A stretch of 64,000 nt of DNA from Petrimonas sulfuriphila (GTDB lineage: Bacteria; Bacteroidota; Bacteroidia; Bacteroidales; Dysgonomonadaceae). Below are positions 52,014 to 59,855 of this stretch, one piece after another. How positions within the stretch are numbered: the first letter of the stretch is position 1; the number at the start of each line of letters is the position of its first letter. The notes under the pieces were generated by a model. The model saw only the letters and a program-made list of their open reading frames with translations, made no database searches and was not told where the DNA came from. The stretch lies in assembly GCF_051201015.1 (NCBI RefSeq), contig NZ_JBPEHI010000019.1; one strand, 5' to 3'. The position numbers and the translations under genes were made by a program.

Positions 52014-53887
52014 AAAATCAGGAGATACTAAAAAACTTAAATGAACTTTTCGGTAGTTATCGAGCTGAATGGTTACGTGGAAAAATATTTGATTTTTTTG
52101 CAGAACCTTCTTATTTCATAGCTCTGCAAGATAATAGACCATGTGTTTTACAAGGAGGTAGAGGAACGGGTAAAACTACTGTGTTGAGAGGGTTATCTTA
52201 TCAAGGTCAGTATGCATTACTTAATCGATCTATAACCGAATTTGATAAGAAAGATTTTATAGGTATTTACTATAGGGTAAACACTAATCATGTTCGTGCA
52301 TTTATTGGAGGTGGATTGGATGAAAGAGAGTGGCAAAGAATATTTGGTCATTATTTTAACTTAGTAATATGTAGAGAGATACTTAAGTTTATTAAGTGGC
52401 ATAAAGAGGAATCAATTGAAGATGAGGAACTTTCTCCTAGATTATGTACTCTTATTGCAAAATCTTTTCATATAAAAGAAAAGTGTGAGGATTTTGAAAC
52501 TCTCCTCGAACTCATTGAAACGGCAATGTATGAATTTCAATCAGAGATAAATAATATATCTGACAATAACCATCCTAAAACATCAATGCCTGGAGATCCA
52601 ATAAAATTGGTGACGGAATGTGCGACTTCTTTAAGTCAATTTCAAGGTAAAATGTTTTATATACTTGTGGATGAGTACGAGAATTTAGAGGATTATCAAC
52701 AAAAATGTATTAACTCATTAATAAAACATAATACAGAACTTTATACATTTAAAATTGGAGTAAGAGAGCTTGGGTGGCGTATAAAGCATACTTTAAATAC
52801 TGATGAATTGTTGCATGATCCTGCGGATTATGTTTTAATAAACATTGAGGAGAAATTTACTGAAGAGCACTTTTTTAATGATTTTGCAAGAAATGTCTGT
52901 CAGCAAAGGATTAAACAATTATTTATAAATGATGATGCCGAAGACTATTCAATAGAAAAGGCTTTACCTTCCATTTCAATGGAAGAAGAAGCAATCCTTC
53001 TTGATATAAAAAAATCACCACTTATACTTAAGTATGCAGATTTATCAAAAGAAAATCAAGATAAAGTAGACGATATTTCATTATTATATAAGTTCTTCCT
53101 TGCAAATTGGGCTGAAACTCATAATCAATCATTAGAAGCAACTATTGCTGAATATACAATAAATAAAACTCAATGGGATACCAGATATGAGAACTATAAA
53201 TATAGCATGCTTTTTAAAATAAGAAAAGGAAGAGGCATGGTAGGAATCCAAAAATATTATGCAGGTTGGAATACTTATCTTAAACTGTCTAATGGGAATA
53301 TACGCTTCTTGATGGAATTAGTTTACAGGACATATGAAAAACATCTTAATGGCGACAATGACTTAGCATCTTCGGTCTCTTTTAAAGATCAAACGCGGGC
53401 AGCCCAAGACGTAGGAGTAAAAAATCTTAAAGAATTGGAAGGTTTATGGAAAAATGGATCACAACTAACTAAACTATTATTAGGATTTGGGCGAATATTT
53501 AATGTTTTAATAGCTGAAAGTGGCAAAAATGCTCCAGAGATAAATCAAATATTTATCAAAGGAAATATTTCAAAAGAATGCGATGAGATATTATCTGCTG
53601 CAGTCATGAATGTTGCTTTTATTCGAATTTTAGGTAATAAACTAAGTAATAACACAGCAACAAGAGAATATCTTTATACAATTCATCCAATATACGCCCC
53701 ATATTTTGTTTTTGGATATAGAAGAAAAAGGAAAATGGATATTTCTGAGGAGGAGTTTATGGGAGTAATTTCTGAACCAAAAAAGTATATCAATAAAATT
53801 CTTAATAGGAAAAATATATTCATAGATGTCACGAAAGATCTTCCAACACAGTTGACTCTTTTTCAAGATTTTTACAATAATGATTAA
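52010..53887 (+). CDS. ORC/CDC6-like AAA+ ATPase, operon gene 2
   Basis: A 625-aa P-loop ATPase. Walker A is QGGRGTGKTT (residues 48-57), Walker B LVDEYEN (219-225), followed by an arginine-rich sensor area (FKIGVRELGWRIKHT). A long C-terminal helical region (about 300-600) has a winged-helix-like end near YTIHPIYAPYFVFGYRRKRK. The pattern fits the ORC-CDC6-like family of ATPases found in conflict-type operons. The ATG at 52010 is preferred over 51977 because it gives the typical ATGA coupling. It overlaps gene 3 by 8 bp. It may be the regulator or nucleic-acid-sensing core of the system. Confidence 0.75.
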   Translation: MKNQEILKNLNELFGSYRAEWLRGKIFDFFAEPSYFIALQDNRPCVLQGGRGTGKTTVLRGLSYQGQYALLNRSITEFDKKDFIGIYYRVNTNHVRAFIGGGLDEREWQRIFGHYFNLVICREILKFIKWHKEESIEDEELSPRLCTLIAKSFHIKEKCEDFETLLELIETAMYEFQSEINNISDNNHPKTSMPGDPIKLVTECATSLSQFQGKMFYILVDEYENLEDYQQKCINSLIKHNTELYTFKIGVRELGWRIKHTLNTDELLHDPADYVLINIEEKFTEEHFFNDFARNVCQQRIKQLFINDDAEDYSIEKALPSISMEEEAILLDIKKSPLILKYADLSKENQDKVDDISLLYKFFLANWAETHNQSLEATIAEYTINKTQWDTRYENYKYSMLFKIRKGRGMVGIQKYYAGWNTYLKLSNGNIRFLMELVYRTYEKHLNGDNDLASSVSFKDQTRAAQDVGVKNLKELEGLWKNGSQLTKLLLGFGRIFNVLIAESGKNAPEINQIFIKGNISKECDEILSAAVMNVAFIRILGNKLSNNTATREYLYTIHPIYAPYFVFGYRRKRKMDISEEEFMGVISEPKKYINKILNRKNIFIDVTKDLPTQLTLFQDFYNND

Positions 53888-54827
53888 TAAAGACTACCTA
53901 TATACAAATATCTATTCAGACATAAGCGATTTTCGTCCTTTATCTAACAGCACGTACATATATGCCTATTCACCGGAAGGACGTAGTCATATTGTAGACG
54001 ATTTAAGAAAATTATCTCCAGATGTTTCATATGTGGAGTTAGAATTAGTAAGGGATGAAAAAGATGTCATCATAGATAAAACTTCAGGTAATAAATACTT
54101 TTTAAGGAGTTCAAATAGTATAAAAGATTTTTTCAATACCTATAAATCTGATATGGTTTATATTGATGTTTCGGGTTTAAACAATAGGATATCTGCATCT
54201 CTTTTAAATAATGCATTAAAAATAGATGAAGAAAGAGGGCTTAAAATCAGAGTTTTATATGCTGAACCATCCTCATATAAAATAAAACAGTTTACATTAG
54301 AAGGTGTATTTAATGATCTTTCTGAAAAAATTGACGGTATTGAACCTTTACCGGGATTTGCAAGTATAATTCCAGATCCGGTGGATATGATATTTATAGC
54401 ATTATTAGGTTTTGAAGGTGGACGCTTCACTCATCTAATAGAAAATGTGCAACCTCCTTCTGATAATATTACACCTGTTATTGGTGTGCCTGGTTTTAGA
54501 ATTGAATATCCTTTTGTAGCTTTATGGGGAAACCGTCAACCTCTAGGGGAAACAAAATCTTGGAATAATATTAGGTATATTACAGCGAATTCATTAGTTG
54601 ATGCATACTTGCTCCTTAGTAAAATTAGAAAAAAATCACCTGACTCTAAAATAGTGTTAGCTCCTATTGGAACAAAACCTCACGCAATTGGGGCTATTTT
54701 ATTTGCAATAAAGTATCCTAAACAAGTTGAAATCGTGTATGATAATCCAAAGCGTAAAACGACAAGAACAGATGGTGTGGGGCTTATAGTTGAATGTGAT
54801 ATTAATTCTCTTTTAGCGGAAAATTAA
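53880..54827 (+). CDS. Unknown two-lobed alpha/beta protein, operon gene 3
   Basis: Not recognised with confidence. A 315-aa soluble protein with two Rossmann-like halves. The first has STYIYAYSPEGRSHIVDDL and, near residue 95, MVYIDVSGLNNRISASLLN. The second has DMIFIALLGFEGGRFTH and, near residue 270, VLAPIGTKPHAIGAILFA, where strand-GTKPxxxGA-helix looks like a nucleotide or ligand loop. CARF-type sensor domains share this general layout, but that is only a resemblance. It overlaps the ATPase stop by 8 bp and the methyltransferase ATG by 1 bp, so it is a fixed part of the operon. Confidence 0.65.
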   Translation: MINKDYLYTNIYSDISDFRPLSNSTYIYAYSPEGRSHIVDDLRKLSPDVSYVELELVRDEKDVIIDKTSGNKYFLRSSNSIKDFFNTYKSDMVYIDVSGLNNRISASLLNNALKIDEERGLKIRVLYAEPSSYKIKQFTLEGVFNDLSEKIDGIEPLPGFASIIPDPVDMIFIALLGFEGGRFTHLIENVQPPSDNITPVIGVPGFRIEYPFVALWGNRQPLGETKSWNNIRYITANSLVDAYLLLSKIRKKSPDSKIVLAPIGTKPHAIGAILFAIKYPKQVEIVYDNPKRKTTRTDGVGLIVECDINSLLAEN

Positions 54828-55855
54828 TGGTTAAAGACTTATTTTATACTCCGACTCTTTTGGCTCAGCACCTCGTTTCTTTTATAAATAAACGTGATAT
54901 TTCAACAATAGCAGATTTTTGTGTTGGAGGTGGGGAATTACTAATAGCCGCAAAGAAAAGATGGCCTGATGCAGACTTCTTTGGTTGTGATATTTCACGA
55001 AGTGCAATTAATTTGTTAAGAAAGAGATATCCAGATTGGATGTTTAGTAAATGTAATTTTTTGAATCCAAAATCAAGAGATAGTAGTACTATATTAAAAA
55101 AGAAGTATGATTTAATTCTTTTAAATCCACCTTTTACTTGTAAGGGGGCCACAATTGAAACAATCTCGTTCGAAGGAACTCAATATCAAATGAGTACTTC
55201 AATGGCCTTTTTTGTAGAAGCTATACCATATCTAAAAAATGATGGCATTATGTATGCAATCTTACCTCAAAGTATAGCCTACTCAAAAAAAGATGAAAGA
55301 ATTAGACTTTATTTAAAAGAGAGATATAATTTTCGAATACTGGAAGAACGGAATAATCAAGAATTTGAGAAATGTGCTCCTAATATCGTACTTGCTTCAA
55401 TAAATGATAGAAATATATTTCCAGTACATGATACTGTAAAAAAAATAAATATTGGAATAAAAGACTTACAGATCCAAAGAGGAAATATAAGCATGCATGA
55501 AATTAAAGCAACAGATGAAACTTCTATAGATTTAATACATTCCACAAATTTAAAGGATAATAGAATTGTTAATTTAAAGCACAAAGTCGATCCAATTCGC
55601 TCAAGAATAGAGGGGCCAGCTCTCCTCATTCATCGAGTTGGACAACCTAATATTAATAAACTTTGTGTGATTAACGAGAATGAAGTATATGCTTTATCAG
55701 ACTGTATAATTGCAATCAAAGCACAAACATATGAGGAGTGTAATTTATTGAAAAAAATAATTCTAAAAAATTGGGAAGACTTTTTCAATTTGTATAAAGG
55801 AACCGGAGCAAAATATATAACAGTAGAACGACTTAGAAACTTTTTGAATCCATAA
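54827..55855 (+). CDS. N6-adenine-type DNA methyltransferase, operon gene 4
   Basis: A 342-aa class I SAM-dependent methyltransferase. Motif I is ADFCVGGGELLIAA (29-42), motif II has FFGCDISRSA, and the catalytic motif IV is NPPF (100-103) in YDLILLNPPFTCKG, the signature of DNA adenine methylases. The last 140 residues include ALLIHRVGQPNINKLCVIN and KGTGAKYITVERLRNFL, like the specificity part of type I/IIG-type methylases. No restriction endonuclease gene is adjacent. It shares a TAATG junction with gene 3. It may mark self DNA or methylate targets for the other operon products. Confidence 0.8.
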   Translation: MVKDLFYTPTLLAQHLVSFINKRDISTIADFCVGGGELLIAAKKRWPDADFFGCDISRSAINLLRKRYPDWMFSKCNFLNPKSRDSSTILKKKYDLILLNPPFTCKGATIETISFEGTQYQMSTSMAFFVEAIPYLKNDGIMYAILPQSIAYSKKDERIRLYLKERYNFRILEERNNQEFEKCAPNIVLASINDRNIFPVHDTVKKINIGIKDLQIQRGNISMHEIKATDETSIDLIHSTNLKDNRIVNLKHKVDPIRSRIEGPALLIHRVGQPNINKLCVINENEVYALSDCIIAIKAQTYEECNLLKKIILKNWEDFFNLYKGTGAKYITVERLRNFLNP

Positions 55856-55916
55856 AGTTTTTCAAAAAGAATAAACCTTTAGTTGATAGAATACTGGAAT
55901 CATTCAAATAGTATTT

Positions 55917-56471
55917 ATGTCATATTGCAGTTATATAGAAACATTGGTAGGCGACAGGAAAGAGTTGAACAAAAATTATCACGATAAACATTACGGATTT
56001 CCAATTCACAACGACAACGAATTGTTTGGTAGATTGATTTTAGAAATTAACCAGGCAGGTTTGAGTTGGGAAACAATCTTGAAAAAGGAGCAATCATTTA
56101 GAAAGGCATACAACAATTTCGATATTAAAAAGATTGCAGGATATACCAAAACAGACAGGCAAAGGCTTTTGGCTGATACTGGTATTATCCGGAACAAGCT
56201 GAAAATAAATGCTGCCATAGAGAACGCTAAAACAATTCTTGCACTGCAAAAGGAATACGGTTCTTTTGAGAAATGGTTAGAGCACCATCACCCAAGAACA
56301 AAAGACGAATGGGTGAAGTTGTTCAAAAAAACATTTCTCTTTACAGGAGGAGAAATCGTAAACGAATTTTTAATGAGCATTGGTTATTTGCGTGAGGCAC
56401 ACTCCGAAAATTGTCCTGTACACAAAGAGATTTTAAAACAAAACCCAATGTGGACCAGAAATAAAATATAG
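55917..56471 (+). CDS. tag: DNA-3-methyladenine glycosylase I
   Basis: A 184-aa base-excision enzyme that removes 3-methyladenine from DNA. The family block YHDKHYGFPIHNDNELF is followed by LILEINQAGLSWETILKK, with the conserved Trp/Glu binding-pocket residues. Zinc ligands are likely Cys4, His in YHDKHYG and the C-terminal HSENCPVH. It is complete. It lies 61 bp after the methyltransferase and just left of the IS21 element. It may be simple cargo, or repair alkylation damage. Confidence 0.9.
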   Translation: MSYCSYIETLVGDRKELNKNYHDKHYGFPIHNDNELFGRLILEINQAGLSWETILKKEQSFRKAYNNFDIKKIAGYTKTDRQRLLADTGIIRNKLKINAAIENAKTILALQKEYGSFEKWLEHHHPRTKDEWVKLFKKTFLFTGGEIVNEFLMSIGYLREAHSENCPVHKEILKQNPMWTRNKI

Positions 56472-56550
56472 TATTCTCATCTTTTTAATTTTCTAACCAT
56501 TGTTGTGATTTGAGACTGTTTCCCTTTGGGTTGATTTTCTTTTAAATCAT

Positions 56551-56556
56551 ACTGAT
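56551..56556 (+). repeat. Target-site duplication, left (ACTGAT)
   Basis: The 6 bp ACTGAT directly before the left IS21 end repeats after the right end (59170-59175). Intact flanks imply insertion without later rearrangement. Confidence 0.8.
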
Positions 56557-56682
56557 TGTAAACAGGAATTAAAAATACAGTGAAAATGGGAAAATCCTGT
56601 ACAGTGTTTTTGGGAACATTACCTACAGTATTTTCGGGAACAGGAATACAGTAAATTCTGAGCAAAAATAAAGATATTTTCG

Positions 56683-57444
56683 TTAGTTTTTTTCATTTTC
56701 AAAAATTGTTTTTCTGTTTTGCATACGATAGCTTTTTCCTTTTAGTTGTATTAGTTGACATTTATACAGGAAACGGTCTAATAATGCGGTAGCCAGAGTT
56801 TCATCATCAAGTGATCTGGCCCACTCGGCGGGTGATTTGTTGGTTGTGATAATAAACGAGGTGGTTTCATATACCTGATTGATAAATACAAAGAACCGGT
56901 TACCATCTTCGCGGTTTACCGGAAGTGTCATCACGTCATCAATAATGATCAACTGGGCCTCCGCTAATCGTTTGAACTCTTTGGCTGCATTTTGAGATAC
57001 ATCCTTTAAGCGTAAGGTTGACAGAATATCACTGATATTTCTAAAATATGCCTTGTAACCACGCTGTACGGCATCAAAGCCCAAGCCCGCCGAGATATAG
57101 GTCTTTCCTGTTCCCGAAGGTCCGGTTAGCATGATGTTGTAACATTGATCCAACCAGTTCAATTCACGCAACTGATTGAGCTGAGTGGGATTCAGGCCAC
57201 TGGTAAAAGAGTGGTCGTACTGTTCCAGATCGTGGTTGACGGGCAGTCTGGCTAATTTCATTCGTAGCAGCTGCTGTTTGGCTTCGCGCTCCTTGACTTC
57301 GTGGGAAAACAGCTTGAACACAAACTCGTCGTAGCTGGGGGCGTCGTTCTGTGCCTCAAGTAGCAAGTTGGTGATATTACTACCGATACCCGACAGGCGC
57401 AGACGTGTGGCATGCTTCTTAATTTGTGGTATGTACTGGCTCAT
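56683..57444 (-). CDS. istB: IS21-family helper ATPase IstB
   Basis: A 253-aa AAA+ ATPase related to DnaC. Walker A is LTGPSGTGKTYISAGLG (about residues 104-120), Walker B LIIIDDVMTL, followed by a conserved TTNKSPAEWA sensor. It selects target DNA and stimulates the IstA transposase. Its start overlaps the istA end by 26 bp. Intact. Confidence 0.94.
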   Translation of the reverse strand: MSQYIPQIKKHATRLRLSGIGSNITNLLLEAQNDAPSYDEFVFKLFSHEVKEREAKQQLLRMKLARLPVNHDLEQYDHSFTSGLNPTQLNQLRELNWLDQCYNIMLTGPSGTGKTYISAGLGFDAVQRGYKAYFRNISDILSTLRLKDVSQNAAKEFKRLAEAQLIIIDDVMTLPVNREDGNRFFVFINQVYETTSFIITTNKSPAEWARSLDDETLATALLDRFLYKCQLIQLKGKSYRMQNRKTIFENEKN

Positions 57445-59041
57445 GGCTGCTGATGTTCTGGTTAAAGATTAATTCATATTCGCTGATCCTTGACTTGTCA
57501 GGCTCCATGTTTGCCAGTAGTTGAGTTTGCGTCCCTCCAAGTGGTTTAAAGGTGGCCTTTTCAGGTGTCTTTTTTACTTTATTGGTACTTTCTAACAGAG
57601 ATTTGAAATCATTGGCACTAAACAATTCGTTGCGAACACAAAAGTCCAGGGCTTTTTCGGATGCTGCGGCTCCATAACTTTCAGCCAATGCCAACAAGGT
57701 GCAGAGTTGATCCCGCACATAACGGGGATAACGTTGATCAATACGATCTACAAAACAAAGAATGGCCGAACTGTGCATAAAAAAGTCCTTTACCCTGGAA
57801 CGTAACTGGTCCAGCTTGATAGATGTGTCCCGGCGATGATTGCTGTTGATGACATTGTTTCCAACCCCGGCTGGCACCTGATGCCTGGCAATGGTTTGTC
57901 CGCCTTGGTCCGAGATGATTAACAGGGAACCATCTTCCTTGAGATGTACACGGGTTTCATCGTTCCTGTAGGTTCCAAAGGGTACGGAATAGCTGTTGCC
58001 ACGATATTTAACCGTATTGGTCTTTAAAACCCGGTGGCCTTCTTCTCTTGTCTGTGGAAATAACGGATACCATGTCATAAGGTAGGGTTGTTCCCTTGTC
58101 CATAGCTCCCGGGGAATCCGTCTGGTAGTGTTATGTACCATTGCATTGCCGGTACGCTCCAGCCAGTTCAGAACCTCGGTATTCAGGTGATTAACGTCAA
58201 CAAAGGTGCGATGGAACAAAAAATTATTCTTTACATACCTTACCGTATTCTCGACTTTACCTTTACTCTGGGGATCTGCCGCACGACAGAACACAACCCG
58301 GAAGGGACGGGAGGACTGGTAGCTATTGAAGGTTTCCGTCATTACATAATCACCCAGATTCTCACGATGCAAAAATACGCTGTCCTGATCATAAACAATC
58401 TCCTGAGGGATCCCTTTAAAGTAGGAGAAAGCCAGTTCGTGTGCCATTGCGGCACTATCGGATGTAAACGCAGAATCACGAAACAGTACAAACTTTTGCC
58501 GGCTATAACAAAGCAACATAATGAAAAAATATACTTTCACCCATTCACCATTACTTGTACGTAACTTCTTCTCTCCAAAATCGACCTGCGCCTGTTCGCC
58601 CGGTGCAAGATCAGGTACCGGCGAGTATTGACGCTCACTGGCTGTAACCTTTGGGATGTTCAGCTGCCTGCGCAGATGCATTACGTAATTGTACACGGTT
58701 TTGGGGTCAACAGTTGGAAACAAGGGAAAATGCTCTTTTATACGATCGTGAACTACGGATGCAGGAGCATCTTCAAACTGTTTCAGGTAACGAATGATAA
58801 ATTCTTTATAAGGGTCTAACAGACAGGGTTTGGAAAACTTCTTATCCATAAAATTGTCGAACTCTTCCTCGCTCATGGTGAGCAGCTTCCTTGCTGTGCG
58901 GAAATTAATCTGAAGATAATCGGCAATCCGCTGAATGGAAAAGCCCTCGTTTTTGCGAAGTGAATGAATCTGGTGATACATAATAATAAGTCCTTTCTTT
59001 TTTGCGTCCATGGCTGTAACCTTTTTAGTTTTGACTGCCAA
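57419..59041 (-). CDS. istA: IS21-family transposase IstA
   Basis: A 540-aa DDE transposase. N-terminal HTH (GFSIQRIADYLQINFRTARK) for end recognition; catalytic core with first Asp in QAQVDFGEKKLR, second Asp in IVYDQDSVFLH and Glu in SKGKVENTVRYVKN; C-terminal Mu-type beta domain (TVKYRGNSYSVPFGTYR). All three acidic residues are present, so it looks active. Confidence 0.95.
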   Translation of the reverse strand: MAVKTKKVTAMDAKKKGLIIMYHQIHSLRKNEGFSIQRIADYLQINFRTARKLLTMSEEEFDNFMDKKFSKPCLLDPYKEFIIRYLKQFEDAPASVVHDRIKEHFPLFPTVDPKTVYNYVMHLRRQLNIPKVTASERQYSPVPDLAPGEQAQVDFGEKKLRTSNGEWVKVYFFIMLLCYSRQKFVLFRDSAFTSDSAAMAHELAFSYFKGIPQEIVYDQDSVFLHRENLGDYVMTETFNSYQSSRPFRVVFCRAADPQSKGKVENTVRYVKNNFLFHRTFVDVNHLNTEVLNWLERTGNAMVHNTTRRIPRELWTREQPYLMTWYPLFPQTREEGHRVLKTNTVKYRGNSYSVPFGTYRNDETRVHLKEDGSLLIISDQGGQTIARHQVPAGVGNNVINSNHRRDTSIKLDQLRSRVKDFFMHSSAILCFVDRIDQRYPRYVRDQLCTLLALAESYGAAASEKALDFCVRNELFSANDFKSLLESTNKVKKTPEKATFKPLGGTQTQLLANMEPDKSRISEYELIFNQNISSHEPVHTTN

Positions 59042-59169
59042 GATACGCTGGTTAATAAAATTAATACAACTTATTACTGTACTTTTGTTCCCATTTTCAC
59101 TGTATAATTGTTCCCGTTTTTACTGTAGTCGGATTCCCATTTTCACTGTATTTTTGATTCCTGTTTACA

Positions 59170-59175
59170 ACTGAT
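59170..59175 (+). repeat. Target-site duplication, right (ACTGAT)
   Basis: Matches 56551-56556 and directly follows the right end of the IS21 element. Confidence 0.8.
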
Positions 59176-59223
59176 ATGGGCTGTCTTTCAATTGATTAAT
59201 CCGGCGCAAATCCTCCAAAAAAG

Positions 59224-59251
59224 AGTTCGAGTTTGCTCTCGCCGGGTGTAC
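59224..59251 (+). other. attR-like fragment of the tRNA-Arg 3' end
   Basis: It contains GAGTTCGA, a short divergent insert, then CTCGCCGGGTGTAC (59238-59251), identical to the tRNA-Arg 3' end (45855-45868). No acceptor 5' strand or anticodon arm is present here, so it is not a full tRNA. It is the likely right end of the island. Confidence 0.6.
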
Positions 59252-59855
59252 TCTCAAAAAAAACACATCACTGATATACAACCTATTGCCACTAACCCTT
59301 TAAACATATCCACGATTGATACCACGAATTTATTTGCACAGCTACACAATCGTTTTCTTCGTGTGAAATACTTCAACAACAACAATATTTTTTTTAGACT
59401 CATAAGTTAAAAAAATTCCCCTAAAGAAAAAATACACAATTGACACCAAAAACATTATATCAATGATATTTTGTAAATAAAAAAAATGTTTTACCTTTGT
59501 ATTGTCAAAAAACAGATGATCGTGAATATCCATCAAATCAACAATAAAAAAACGTTCAAGTTGCACGAAACTTCGTGCTGTTGTTGTAGGTTATCTGTAT
59601 TCTCCCGAATGTGTCTCTGACAATTCTTCCCTACCCCCTTATTTATTCTCAAACTTTGTCGTGCCTAATCAGGCATAACTTATCGGTAAATATCTATTAT
59701 AGAAGTATTTATCATTGTAATTACTAAAAAAAATAAAACATAAATAAATTAAAATTAAAGATATATGGATGATAAAATCTTAATAATTGTAATGTAAGCT
59801 TATAGAAAACTTTGTGTCAAATAAAACATTTTAAAAATCATTTAAAACAAAAAGG
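59252..59855. other. Long upstream region and leader of the susC-like gene
   Basis: About 600 bp without a gene. It holds a promoter at 59471-59500 and then about 350 nt of leader with a small hairpin GCACGAA/TTCGTGC (59563-59578). Nothing protein-like was seen in it. Confidence 0.5.
59471..59500 (+). promoter_or_regulatory. Predicted promoter of the susC/susD-like operon
   Basis: TTTG (59471-59474), 18-nt spacer, TACCTTTG (59493-59500). It would start a transcript near 59507, leaving an untranslated leader of about 350 nt before the susC ATG. Confidence 0.5.

Larger units (their letters stand above)
56557..59169 (-). mobile_element. Complete IS21-family insertion sequence (2613 bp)
   Basis: Ends begin TG and finish CA. 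The left end TGTAAACAGGAATTAAAA and the inverted right end match over about 36 bp with one difference. Multiple subterminal repeats of TACAGTGAAAATGGGAA type occur at 56576-56592, 56600-56616 and 56624-56640, and inverted at 59134-59150, 59111-59127 and 59088-59104; these are typical transposase binding sites of IS21. It carries istA and istB, and is flanked by the 6-bp duplication ACTGAT. It inserted in the right part of the island. Confidence 0.92.

Noticed and set aside
51093..55855. Classical restriction-modification system
   Set aside because: A methyltransferase is present but no endonuclease, HsdS-like or REase-like gene is adjacent, and the partner genes are of other types.
59224..59251. 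A complete second tRNA-Arg at the right island end
   Set aside because: Only the T-arm/acceptor 3' part is recognisable; no anticodon arm or 5' acceptor strand lies upstream.
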